A stretch of DNA of 5,950 bases from Spirochaetales bacterium (GTDB taxonomy: Bacteria; Spirochaetota; Spirochaetia; DSM-27196; SLST01), in contig JANQQY010000436.1 in the NCBI GenBank assembly GCA_028284845.1, forward strand, positions 1-5,950, read 5' to 3'. Of the stretch, positions 1 through 5,488 are shown piece after piece. How positions within the stretch are numbered: the first letter of the stretch is position 1; each line of letters starts with the position of its first letter. The translations under genes and the position numbers were made by a program. The notes below the pieces were generated by a model. That model was not told where the DNA came from, did not search any database, and saw only the letters and a program-made list of their open reading frames with translations.

Positions 1-671
1 ACGTAGCTCCATCCGTCATCGAGCCTGGTGACTCTGCCACTTCCGCTGGTAACCACCGGTTCTATGTTCAGAACCATGCCCGGCACAATGGGAACGCCCT
101 CGCCCGCTCTGCCCTCGTTGGGGACAACGGGAGCCTCATGAAGAACCGCGCCAATGCCGTGTCCGGTGAACTCCCGGACGGCGACGCAGCCGTGGCGGCC
201 CGCTTCTTGCGCAATCGCCTGGCCAACATCGCCCATTCGATTTCCCGCCCGTGCGGCTGTGGCACCGGCGATGGTCGTCCTCCATGCCGCTCGCAGCACC
301 CGTCGAGCATCATTGGAGAGCGGGCCGACTCCGATCGTCCATGCCGCATCTGCCATCCAGCCGGCAAGACTCCCGCTGATGTCGACGGTCACAAGATCGC
401 CGCGTTCAAGAGATCGTTCGGAGGGCAGACCGTGGGCGGCAACGTTGTTGACCGATGCACAGATCGCAAAGGGAAACCCCTCGTATCCCACGAGTTCTGC
501 GTTGAGGCCGTGCCGCGTCATGGAGAGACGCGCCACTCGCTCAAGGTCGATCGTGCTGACTCCAGGCGCAACCACCATGGTGATCTCTTGGAAGACCCGA
601 TCGAGCGCCTGTGACGCCAATCGAAGGCGCTCGACTTCGACCCTTGTTTTTAAGGGAACATCAGGGTTCAT
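1..671 (-). CDS. map: Methionine aminopeptidase, type I (3' end cut off by window edge)
   Basis: Removes the initiator methionine from nascent cytoplasmic proteins; a dinuclear metal enzyme. I translated this by hand because the frame runs off the left edge without a stop; 223 codons are present. Visible landmarks are the His80 region (ASVNNVAAHGLP), metal ligands D97 (TVDIS) and D108 (MADAAW) spaced 11 apart, H171 in EFTGHGIG, H178 in VLHEAP, and E204 in NIEPVV. D97, D108, H171, H178 and E204 fall at the same numbers as in the E. coli enzyme. The last ligand (E235 in E. coli) lies outside the window, so roughly 30-40 residues are missing. There is no N-terminal zinc-finger extension, so this is the short bacterial form. 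The ATG at 671-669 directly follows the TAG stop of the upstream membrane-protein gene and has no good Shine-Dalgarno sequence, which suggests translational coupling. The alignment LKTRVEVERLRLAS to the usual IKTPEEIEKMRxAG supports this start. Confidence 0.96.
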   Translation of the reverse strand, partial: MNPDVPLKTRVEVERLRLASQALDRVFQEITMVVAPGVSTIDLERVARLSMTRHGLNAELVGYEGFPFAICASVNNVAAHGLPSERSLERGDLVTVDISGSLAGWMADAAWTIGVGPLSNDARRVLRAAWRTTIAGATAARAGNRMGDVGQAIAQEAGRHGCVAVREFTGHGIGAVLHEAPVVPNEGRAGEGVPIVPGMVLNIEPVVTSGSGRVTRLDDGWSY

Positions 672-1031
672 CTACGACGGTGTGACGAGCGCTTCAAGCG
701 CCCCTCCGGCTAGGGCCGCGGAGAGGGTCAGGGCGACTGCAACAAGACCGGCAAGCAACCTTACGATCATCACGTGCCGTCGTCGGATCATCCATGTGAT
801 GCACGCAACCAGATAGCAGACCGCACTCGTCACGCCAAGAGTGCTGAACACGACCATGAGGTTGAGCAACATTCTGAGTGAGGAGTCGAGAAACTCCTGC
901 ACATTGCCAAGGACAAACAACGCCGCAACGAGCAGGGCGCCGACAACAAAAAAGAGCGTTGTGCTCTCCAGCAAGCGGAGGAATCTGTAGAGCACCGAAG
1001 TTGATGGATGCGGCCTCACCGGTCGGAGCAT
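672..1031 (-). CDS. Small three-helix membrane protein of unknown function
   Basis: I do not recognise a family. The 119-residue product has three hydrophobic segments, at about residues 24-43 (TTLFFVVGALLVAALFV), 53-80 and 87-112. Positive charges lie at the N-terminus (RFLRLLE) and in the second loop (RRRH), and the first loop is acidic (QEFLDSS). By the positive-inside rule this predicts a cytoplasmic N-terminus and a short periplasmic C-terminus. There is no signal peptidase site or soluble domain. It is the first gene of the minus-strand unit, and its TAG stop abuts the ATG of map, so the two are very probably co-transcribed. No clear Shine-Dalgarno sequence precedes ATG 1031, and no in-frame start lies just upstream. 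The start is therefore moderately certain; the coding call rests on frame length, helix pattern and junction with map. Confidence 0.8.
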   Translation of the reverse strand: MLRPVRPHPSTSVLYRFLRLLESTTLFFVVGALLVAALFVLGNVQEFLDSSLRMLLNLMVVFSTLGVTSAVCYLVACITWMIRRRHVMIVRLLAGLVAVALTLSAALAGGALEALVTPS

Positions 1032-1076
1032 AGCACGAATTGATTGGTCGGCATCGAACCGACATACTACCGGTGA
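1016..1076. promoter_or_regulatory. Divergent promoter region with nested inverted repeats
   Basis: Only 44 bp separate ATG 1031 (minus) from ATG 1076 (plus). The plus strand carries TTGATT at 1040-1045 and CATACT at 1063-1068, each matching a sigma-70 hexamer at 4 of 6 positions with an ideal 17-bp spacer. The spacer holds a perfect 5-bp dyad, GTCGG (1047-1051) and CCGAC (1059-1063). An outer perfect 8-bp inverted repeat, TCACCGGT (1016-1023) and ACCGGTGA (1069-1076), brackets the whole region, with arm centres 53 bp apart. These are direct observations; a role as promoter and operator is inferred. No convincing promoter for the minus-strand unit was found. Confidence 0.4.
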
Positions 1077-1990
1077 TGCGGACGCAAGAGGACGAGCTCA
1101 TTGGGATGATTCGAGGCGAGTCCGTTCCTATCGAACCCCGTCCCGCGCGGGTTCCGGAAGAGTTCCAAACGCGAATTGGTCGCGCCTTGCCTCGCTTGCC
1201 ATCGGCGGTCCTCTTTGACATCTATGGGACGCTCTTTGTCTCCGCCTCCGGCGACGTGGGCACAAGTGCAGAGCAAAGCCGGGCGGACCGCTTCGCCCAA
1301 TCGATCGAACGCACGACCGGAACACGCCCCTCGGATGAGCTCGCCCGCCGGATCGAGGATGCCTACTACTCCGCGATCCGATCAGATCATGCCACAGCAC
1401 GGGAAGCAGGACGAGCGCACCCGGAAGTTGATATCGTCTCGATCTGGGATCGAATCATACCCCTTTTGGCGGAGACGGAGCCCAAGGAGCCGCTCACGCC
1501 AGAGCAACTTGCCGTCGCTTTCGAGCTCTCCTCGAACCCGGTCTGGCCGATGCCTGGCGCTAATGAGATCATCAGAAAGGTAGGCAGATCGCCATTGCGC
1601 CTTGGAATCGTTTCGAACGCGCAGTTCTACACGCCGTTGCTCTTCCCGGCGCTTCTCGGCAGGGACCTCGATGAGCTCGGCTTTGAGCGATCGTTGTCGT
1701 CATTTTCATACGTAGCGCGTATCGCCAAACCGGACCCCTCGTTATTTGCCGGTCCGCTTGCGGTTCTCCATGAGGCGGGGATAGACTCAGAGCGGATCGT
1801 CTATGTTGGAAACGATATGCTGAACGATGTCGTGACTGCTAACTCGGTTGGATGCATGACGATCCTGTTTGCTGGCGATGAGCGCAGTCTTCGCCTTCGA
1901 CGGGGAGACCCACGGGTTGAATCAGTGCTGCCGGACTCAGTCATCACGTCACTCGAAGACCTTGGGGAGCTCGTAGCAGGACCCGAATGA
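1076..1990 (+). CDS. HAD-superfamily hydrolase
   Basis: Haloacid-dehalogenase-superfamily enzyme, probably cytoplasmic, substrate unknown. Numbered from ATG 1076 (304 residues): motif I is FDIYGTL with nucleophile D48; motif II is GIVSNAQ with S180; motif III is K218 in IAKPDPSLF; motif IV is VGNDMLNDV with D247 and D251. A cap-like helical region lies between motifs I and II (about residues 65-165). Position +2 of motif I is Tyr rather than the Asp that serves as acid/base in typical HAD phosphatases. DxYGT is usual in dehalogenase-like members, so calling it a phosphatase would be unsafe. About 40 residues precede the core. An in-frame TTG at 1040 would add 12 residues, but it coincides with a putative -35 element, so I prefer ATG 1076. 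No Shine-Dalgarno sequence precedes 1076. The TGA overlaps the ATG of the next gene (ATGA), implying coupled expression with the SPFH-like protein. Confidence 0.87.
   Translation: MRTQEDELIGMIRGESVPIEPRPARVPEEFQTRIGRALPRLPSAVLFDIYGTLFVSASGDVGTSAEQSRADRFAQSIERTTGTRPSDELARRIEDAYYSAIRSDHATAREAGRAHPEVDIVSIWDRIIPLLAETEPKEPLTPEQLAVAFELSSNPVWPMPGANEIIRKVGRSPLRLGIVSNAQFYTPLLFPALLGRDLDELGFERSLSSFSYVARIAKPDPSLFAGPLAVLHEAGIDSERIVYVGNDMLNDVVTANSVGCMTILFAGDERSLRLRRGDPRVESVLPDSVITSLEDLGELVAGPE
1978..1981 (+). promoter_or_regulatory. Ribosome binding site of the SPFH-like gene
   Basis: AGGA lies 5 nt before ATG 1987, inside the last codons of the HAD gene. It supports this start and the 4-bp stop/start overlap. 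Confidence 0.6.
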
Positions 1991-2835
1991 GAAGAGCGTT
2001 GGTATTTTTGGTCGTTATTATCCTCCTGGGTATAGCCGCCTTTTTCGTCGGTTGGGTGCAGCTTGCGCTTGGCCCGGGGACCTACGGCGTGATTTTTAGC
2101 AAGACCAGTGGGTGGGAGAGCGAGGTGATCGTACCCGGCACCTTTGTATGGCGATGGCAGCGCCTCCTGCCTACAAACTTCTCGCTTTACGTCTTTGAAC
2201 CTGCCGCCAGACACTCCAATGCACGCATCACCGGAACGCTGCCGTCCGGCGAGTCGATCGAATCCCTCCTTGAAACGAGAAACGCGTTCGACTACCGGGT
2301 TGAGCTTGGGGTGACCTGGCGTGTGGATCCCGACCAGTTGCCGCGACTCGCCGAAGATGAGGATTTTCGACCCAACCAATTTGATGAGTACGCCGACTCC
2401 GTGGGAGCGCAACTCACTCAGACCGCGCAGGAGGCGGTACTCGAGCTGATCGAGACAAGGCCGGAGCAGATCTCACTGGCCGGGGCGTCTGCGAGCATCA
2501 GCGAACGTGTCGCGACGCGAGTCGCTCGCGCCTTCCCAGGGATTGAGATTCTTGCTGTGAACGCAACCCACATCGAGCTCCCGGACATCGATCTCTATAT
2601 TGAGGCTCGGGCGGCAGTGGAAGAGGTGATTCGAGCGCGAAGAGACTCCCTTATTGCGGCTGCGGAAGAGCTCGCTGCGGTGCAGGCGGAATCAGATCGA
2701 GAATTACTGCTCTTGGAGCGCTACGGATCGATCCTTGAGACCTATCCCGTGCTTCTCGAGTACTTCCGTGTAGGACAGGAGATTGGCGCGGATCCGCTGG
2801 AAATCGAATCTCTGATCCCTCAACCGGGAGAGTAA
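1987..2835 (+). CDS. Membrane-anchored SPFH/band-7-like protein
   Basis: The 282-residue product starts with a basic MRR and one hydrophobic segment (about residues 4-23), read as an uncleaved N-terminal anchor. A beta-rich stretch follows (GPGTYGVIFSKTSG... VIVPGTFVWRW... LPTNFSLYVF, about 29-70), and then VELGVTWRVDPDQLP (about 105-119). This order recalls prohibitin/stomatin N-terminal domains, where a G-Y/E-x-GV strand and a PGxH/F turn follow the anchor. Residues about 190-206 (VNATHIELPDIDLYIEA) fit the end of a band-7 domain. Residues 205-262 are charged and helical and could form a coiled coil. SPFH proteins generally assemble into membrane scaffolds that organise proteases or microdomains; the role here is unknown. 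It is coupled to the HAD gene by a 4-bp overlap. The family call is by pattern only; a remote or lineage-specific relative is possible. Confidence 0.72.
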   Translation: MRRALVFLVVIILLGIAAFFVGWVQLALGPGTYGVIFSKTSGWESEVIVPGTFVWRWQRLLPTNFSLYVFEPAARHSNARITGTLPSGESIESLLETRNAFDYRVELGVTWRVDPDQLPRLAEDEDFRPNQFDEYADSVGAQLTQTAQEAVLELIETRPEQISLAGASASISERVATRVARAFPGIEILAVNATHIELPDIDLYIEARAAVEEVIRARRDSLIAAAEELAAVQAESDRELLLLERYGSILETYPVLLEYFRVGQEIGADPLEIESLIPQPGE

Positions 2836-2848
2836 GGCTTAGTATCCC
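2826..2848. terminator. Imperfect palindrome spanning the convergent stop codons
   Basis: The two convergent genes end 3 bp apart (TAA 2833-2835 on plus, TAA 2841-2839 on minus). A 23-bp imperfect dyad, GGGA ... TCCC at its ends with TAAG/CTTA at its centre, is centred on this junction with two mismatches. It could act as a bidirectional terminator or pause site. There is no T-tract on either side beyond TCTT, so an intrinsic terminator is doubtful. Confidence 0.22.
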
Positions 2849-4662
2849 TCTTCCATGGCTCGCATCTGGCGAATGAGCCTGTCGAAGAGCTTGAGCCTGT
2901 CCAGATGTGCCTCAAGAAGATTGTCCAGACCGTCAACAGCGTTCACTCGACCATCCGCCTCAGCATAGCGTTCCCGAATCTGATCGGTCAGCCCTCGGTG
3001 AACTGATTCGAGCGCGGAAATCAAACCGGTGACGTGTTCGGTACACTTGTCAACGATCGCGGCGGCCCCGCGATCCCGTTGCTGGATCACATTGCGTAGG
3101 GAGCGTTGCATCGTCACGTCTTTCTCTGCGGCGTATCGGACGCGATAGTACGACTTACCGTCGTCGGAGTCGGGCGAGAAGGAATCGTCAAAGTCATCCA
3201 TGTCAGCGATCGACTGTTCAACGCCGGAGACGTGGAGCGCGAGATCGTTGGTCGAATCTCGCTGTCGCACGGGCAGAATCCGGGTGATGTTCCGGATCAT
3301 CTCTTGGAGGCGACCTCGATAGACGTGCCGCAGAAAGGCGTACGAGGTGGAAATCGATCGCATGTGCCGAAAGCCGGGGATCCCGGCGATCTGTGGCGTC
3401 AGTTGAAGCCCCTCCCGGAAAAAGCTCATTGGCGGGGGGCTCGCGTCAAAGAGTTCATGTGTCATCCGATCAACGACTCCGCGTCTGATGTCCGGAAACT
3501 TTTCGTCGAGCCGCCCGAGCACACGGATCATGAGGTAGCTTCGATAGAACTCTCGCAGCTTGAGCTCGGGCACGTTGGAGGTGATTCGAAGCCAGGGATC
3601 ATGAGTGTAGTAGCGAATCAGGTCGGCAAAAGGTATGTCCCGCAGGATCTTCTTCCCAGCGGCGTGCAGTGCGTAGATCTCGTCGCGAAGGCTCTGCAGA
3701 TGGCCGCGCCGGTCCTCGTAGCCTTGCTCTCCGCCTGACTCTGCCGACCCGTCGTTCCCGCCTCTCGATTCGGCCTCCTTCTGCTCCAGGTACCTGTCGA
3801 GAATCTCCGTGTGGAAGTAAAAGTCGGTCTCCAGCTTCGCTGCGGCGTAGAGACTATAGTAGAGGCCTTCAATACCTGGAAGAGCCGCGGTTGCCGGAGA
3901 CTCTCGAAAGGGCGGAAGCTGCTCGGGCGGTGTGATTCCAGGATCAAAGCCGAACGTTGCGAAGAAGCCGTTGAAGTTGAAAAGGCAGAGCTGGCGCAAG
4001 TAGTAGAACGGGAGAAGGCCTTCTTCCAGATGCCGAAAGAGTTCGCTCGGAATCTCATCGAGATAGGCGTCGAGTCGCTCGACGACGAGCCGTCGAACAT
4101 CCGCCTTGAGCTCGTTTCTCAGAAACATCTCCTGCAGCTCGTCAAGCGTCGCGAACTCGTAGAGATCACTCCTGGCCGCAGGGATTCTCTGGGCTAACAG
4201 ATACTCCACAGCGTTCTGCAGATAGCTTCCGCCACGCCAGAAGTCCAGAAACACCGGAATCACTGGATACGCCGCGCGATAGAGATCCCAGGCGTGACGA
4301 GCAACCTCCGGCCCCATGGTGTGGTGTTCAATTGGGGCGAGCGCCGGGCAGATATTTTTGGCGCGACGGCGAAGGCCGGCTAGCCTGAAGTCGACGTAAG
4401 CCTGTTCGTCACTGTGAGTGCTGAGGAGTTTGCGGAAAAAAAACCGAAGTCGATCCCAAATGCTAAGCGAGCCAATCTCCTTGGCGATCAATTCGCGACG
4501 ACTTCGATCGTCGACCGCCGAACGGAACGCGTTCTTCGGAGTCTGAGGTTGGAGGTTCAGAGCGTTCGACACTCGTTTGTGCAATGAGCGCCGTTCGTCT
4601 TCCGACAGCGCGAGGGCGAGATCTCGGAAGGTTGTCGTCGGCCGGATGTAGCCGTCACTCAT
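2839..4662 (-). CDS. Conserved spirochaete protein of unknown function (possibly DUF5312-like)
   Basis: A 607-residue protein with no signal peptide and no convincing transmembrane helix, so probably cytoplasmic. It has no catalytic motif that I can identify. It is mostly helical and charged, with aromatic-rich patches (IWDRLRFFFRKLL at 68-80; FYYLRQLCLFNFNGFFATFGF at 219-239). A low-complexity Gly/Ser/Glu insert lies at about 296-320, and an acidic stretch (DMDDFDDSFSPDSDDG) at 487-502. The C-terminal 80 residues look like amphipathic helices. The overall pattern resembles a spirochaete-restricted family I remember as DUF5312, but this is recall, not a search result. Its ATG lies inside the end of the TPK gene (8-bp overlap, ATGAGTGA) and no strong Shine-Dalgarno sequence precedes it, so translation probably depends on TPK translation. 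It ends 3 bp from the convergent SPFH-like gene. The coding call is secure from length and junctions; function is unknown. Confidence 0.9.
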   Translation of the reverse strand: MSDGYIRPTTTFRDLALALSEDERRSLHKRVSNALNLQPQTPKNAFRSAVDDRSRRELIAKEIGSLSIWDRLRFFFRKLLSTHSDEQAYVDFRLAGLRRRAKNICPALAPIEHHTMGPEVARHAWDLYRAAYPVIPVFLDFWRGGSYLQNAVEYLLAQRIPAARSDLYEFATLDELQEMFLRNELKADVRRLVVERLDAYLDEIPSELFRHLEEGLLPFYYLRQLCLFNFNGFFATFGFDPGITPPEQLPPFRESPATAALPGIEGLYYSLYAAAKLETDFYFHTEILDRYLEQKEAESRGGNDGSAESGGEQGYEDRRGHLQSLRDEIYALHAAGKKILRDIPFADLIRYYTHDPWLRITSNVPELKLREFYRSYLMIRVLGRLDEKFPDIRRGVVDRMTHELFDASPPPMSFFREGLQLTPQIAGIPGFRHMRSISTSYAFLRHVYRGRLQEMIRNITRILPVRQRDSTNDLALHVSGVEQSIADMDDFDDSFSPDSDDGKSYYRVRYAAEKDVTMQRSLRNVIQQRDRGAAAIVDKCTEHVTGLISALESVHRGLTDQIRERYAEADGRVNAVDGLDNLLEAHLDRLKLFDRLIRQMRAMEEGY

Positions 4663-5302
4663 CTGCTTTTATTCCCAACGATTCGCCTCCCAAAGGTCGA
4701 ACCATCAAGAGCCTGCCTGTCTGCATATGGACGATCGCACTGGCGCTCTCAAGCTCGTTGCTGACTCCTGCATCCCCCGTGTTCCATTCAAGACCGGCTA
4801 AGTCCCACTTCAATCCCTCCGATCGCATCCGACAGGTCTCACGGCCAAGTGGAAAAAAACTGACAACGTCCCCCGGCTCCCCCTTGATCTCAAGGGTGGT
4901 TTCGACGCTCCGCAACTCCGCAGACTCGGTGAACCAGGCGTCGGGAGCCGGATCTCGATCAAAGAGCGAACGAATCGCGAGGAAATGGTCGATGCGACCG
5001 CCGCCACCGCCAAGGATGACAACTGACTCGGCTCCGCGATCCCGGGCAACAGCGACGGCGAGTTCGGTGTCCGTGAAGTCCTTCTCGCGCCGGTGTCTCT
5101 CGACTGAGTCGCCGTACAAAGCGAGAAGCGCGTGGTCCGAAAGACTGTCGAAATCACCTACAACGACGTCGGCCTTTCCTTGCACAGCGTGGAGGCGATC
5201 GAGACCCGAGTCAGCTGCCACGACCAGATCAGCGGTGTCGCACCAGCGCCGGATTATGCCCTTCTCCGGGCCCATTCCACCTGTGACGATCACCGAGAGC
5301 AT
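4655..5302 (-). CDS. Thiamine pyrophosphokinase (thiamine diphosphokinase)
   Basis: Transfers pyrophosphate from ATP to thiamine, giving thiamine diphosphate and AMP; a cytoplasmic salvage enzyme. The 215-residue length is typical. Motifs from the ATG at 5302: MLSVIVTGG start; AADSGLDRL (29-37; AADGGxxxL in many relatives); VGDFDSL (48-54) with the catalytic/metal-binding Asp residues; KDFTDTELAV (74-83); GGGGGRIDHF (98-107). The C-terminal thiamine-binding domain carries EGLKWDL (162-168) and GVSNE (179-183), ending HMQTGRLLMVRP. The frame stays open for another 75 codons upstream, to 5527, but that part shows no family similarity and would overlap flaB, so it is excluded. A GGAG lies 11 nt before ATG 5302, a weak ribosome binding site. 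It is first in a two-gene unit with the unknown 607-residue protein. No convincing promoter was found. The gene is often called tpk or thiN, so I leave the symbol blank. Confidence 0.94.
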   Translation of the reverse strand: MLSVIVTGGMGPEKGIIRRWCDTADLVVAADSGLDRLHAVQGKADVVVGDFDSLSDHALLALYGDSVERHRREKDFTDTELAVAVARDRGAESVVILGGGGGRIDHFLAIRSLFDRDPAPDAWFTESAELRSVETTLEIKGEPGDVVSFFPLGRETCRMRSEGLKWDLAGLEWNTGDAGVSNELESASAIVHMQTGRLLMVRPLGGESLGIKADE

Positions 5303-5369
5303 ATCGCACGCTACTCCACTTTCTCCAGAATTCAAAGCCAAAACGTCATCAAACGGCCAAGGAAAAAGA

Positions 5370-5397
5370 CTAATGGGTCGAACCTCACAACCGAGAA
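5370..5397 (+). promoter_or_regulatory. Candidate sigma-28 (FliA-type) promoter for flaB
   Basis: TAAT (5371-5374, preceded by C) and ACCGAGAA (5390-5397) are separated by exactly 15 bp. The sigma-28 consensus is TAAA-N15-GCCGATAA, so the match is 3 of 4 and 6 of 8 with ideal spacing. Transcription would start near 5404, giving a leader of about 85 nt. Sigma-28 promoters are known for flaB genes in treponemes. The promoter call is inference from consensus matching. Confidence 0.5.
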
Positions 5398-5408
5398 TCA
5401 ATACGAGC

Positions 5409-5470
5409 AACCGGAATCGCTTCGCGCGCGCCTCCGGTGAACTCAAACCGAGAACACGGATGTTCCGGTT
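5409..5470 (+). repeat. Long-range inverted repeat in the flaB leader
   Basis: AACCGGAA (5409-5416) and TTCCGGTT (5463-5470) are perfect 8-nt reverse complements, extendable by one G-U pair. They enclose 46 nt containing a CCTCC (5431-5435) complementary to the flaB Shine-Dalgarno GGAGG and most of the CsrA-like hairpin. The 3' arm ends 6 nt before the Shine-Dalgarno sequence. Folding to the local hairpin and to this stem is mutually exclusive, because 5463-5465 are shared. Confidence 0.4.
5452..5465 (+). promoter_or_regulatory. Candidate CsrA-binding hairpin in the flaB leader
   Basis: GAACA (5452-5456) and TGTTC (5461-5465) form a perfect 5-bp stem with the tetraloop CGGA, so the GGA is presented in the loop. 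The strand GAACACGGAUGU (5452-5463) matches the published CsrA SELEX consensus RUACARGGAUGU at 10 of 12 positions. A second GGA-rich site, GGAGGA at 5479-5484, overlaps the Shine-Dalgarno sequence. CsrA repression of flagellin by two such sites is established for hag in Bacillus subtilis and reported for flaB in Borrelia burgdorferi. Function here is inferred. Confidence 0.5.
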
Positions 5471-5476
5471 AAATCC

Positions 5477-5483
5477 AAGGAGG
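5477..5483 (+). promoter_or_regulatory. Strong Shine-Dalgarno of flaB
   Basis: AAGGAGG lies 5 nt before ATG 5489 and fixes the flaB start. A nearer ATG at 5484 is followed at once by an in-frame TGA (ATG AGA TGA) and is not used. The GGA triplets in this site also make it a potential CsrA target. Confidence 0.9.
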
Positions 5484-5488
5484 ATGAG

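Larger units (their letters stand above)
5303..5488. other. Divergent TPK/flaB intergenic region
   Basis: This 186-bp region separates the minus-strand TPK unit from plus-strand flaB. The flaB half (5370-5488) holds the candidate sigma-28 promoter, two copies of AACCGAGAA (5389-5397 and 5446-5454), a 46-nt-loop inverted repeat, the CsrA-like hairpin and the Shine-Dalgarno sequence. The TPK half (5303-5369) shows only a weak GGAG upstream of ATG 5302 and no convincing sigma-70 hexamer pair. No small ORF with a ribosome binding site was seen. Confidence 0.8.

Noticed and set aside
689..701. Small palindrome GCGCTTCAAGCGC upstream of map
   Set aside because: It lies inside the coding end of the membrane-protein gene, its stem is only 4 bp with a 5-nt loop, and there is no T-tract, so neither a terminator nor a regulator site can be supported.
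138..816. Two long plus-strand open frames (158 and 220 codons) over the left end
   Set aside because: They lie opposite methionine aminopeptidase, whose full motif set is readable on the minus strand. Their products are Arg/Ser/Pro-rich with no family resemblance, as expected of antisense shadows in GC-rich DNA.
1040..1075. TTG start for the HAD gene, adding 12 residues
   Set aside because: A GGAG lies 11 nt upstream, a poor spacing, and the TTG coincides with a plausible -35 element. It remains possible, but ATG 1076 is preferred.
1801..2412. A 203-codon minus-strand open frame across the HAD/SPFH junction
   Set aside because: It spans two coupled plus-strand genes, has low-complexity Ser/Arg composition and no start signal; it is an antisense shadow.
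3106..3738. A 210-codon plus-strand open frame inside the 607-residue gene
   Set aside because: No ribosome site or recognisable domain; it is antisense to a long coherent coding frame with a coupled start.
5303..5369. Possible sigma-70 promoter for the TPK unit (minus-strand TTGGCC with TTGAAT)
   Set aside because: Each hexamer matches at 4 of 6 positions, but the spacing is 19 bp; too weak to list as a feature.
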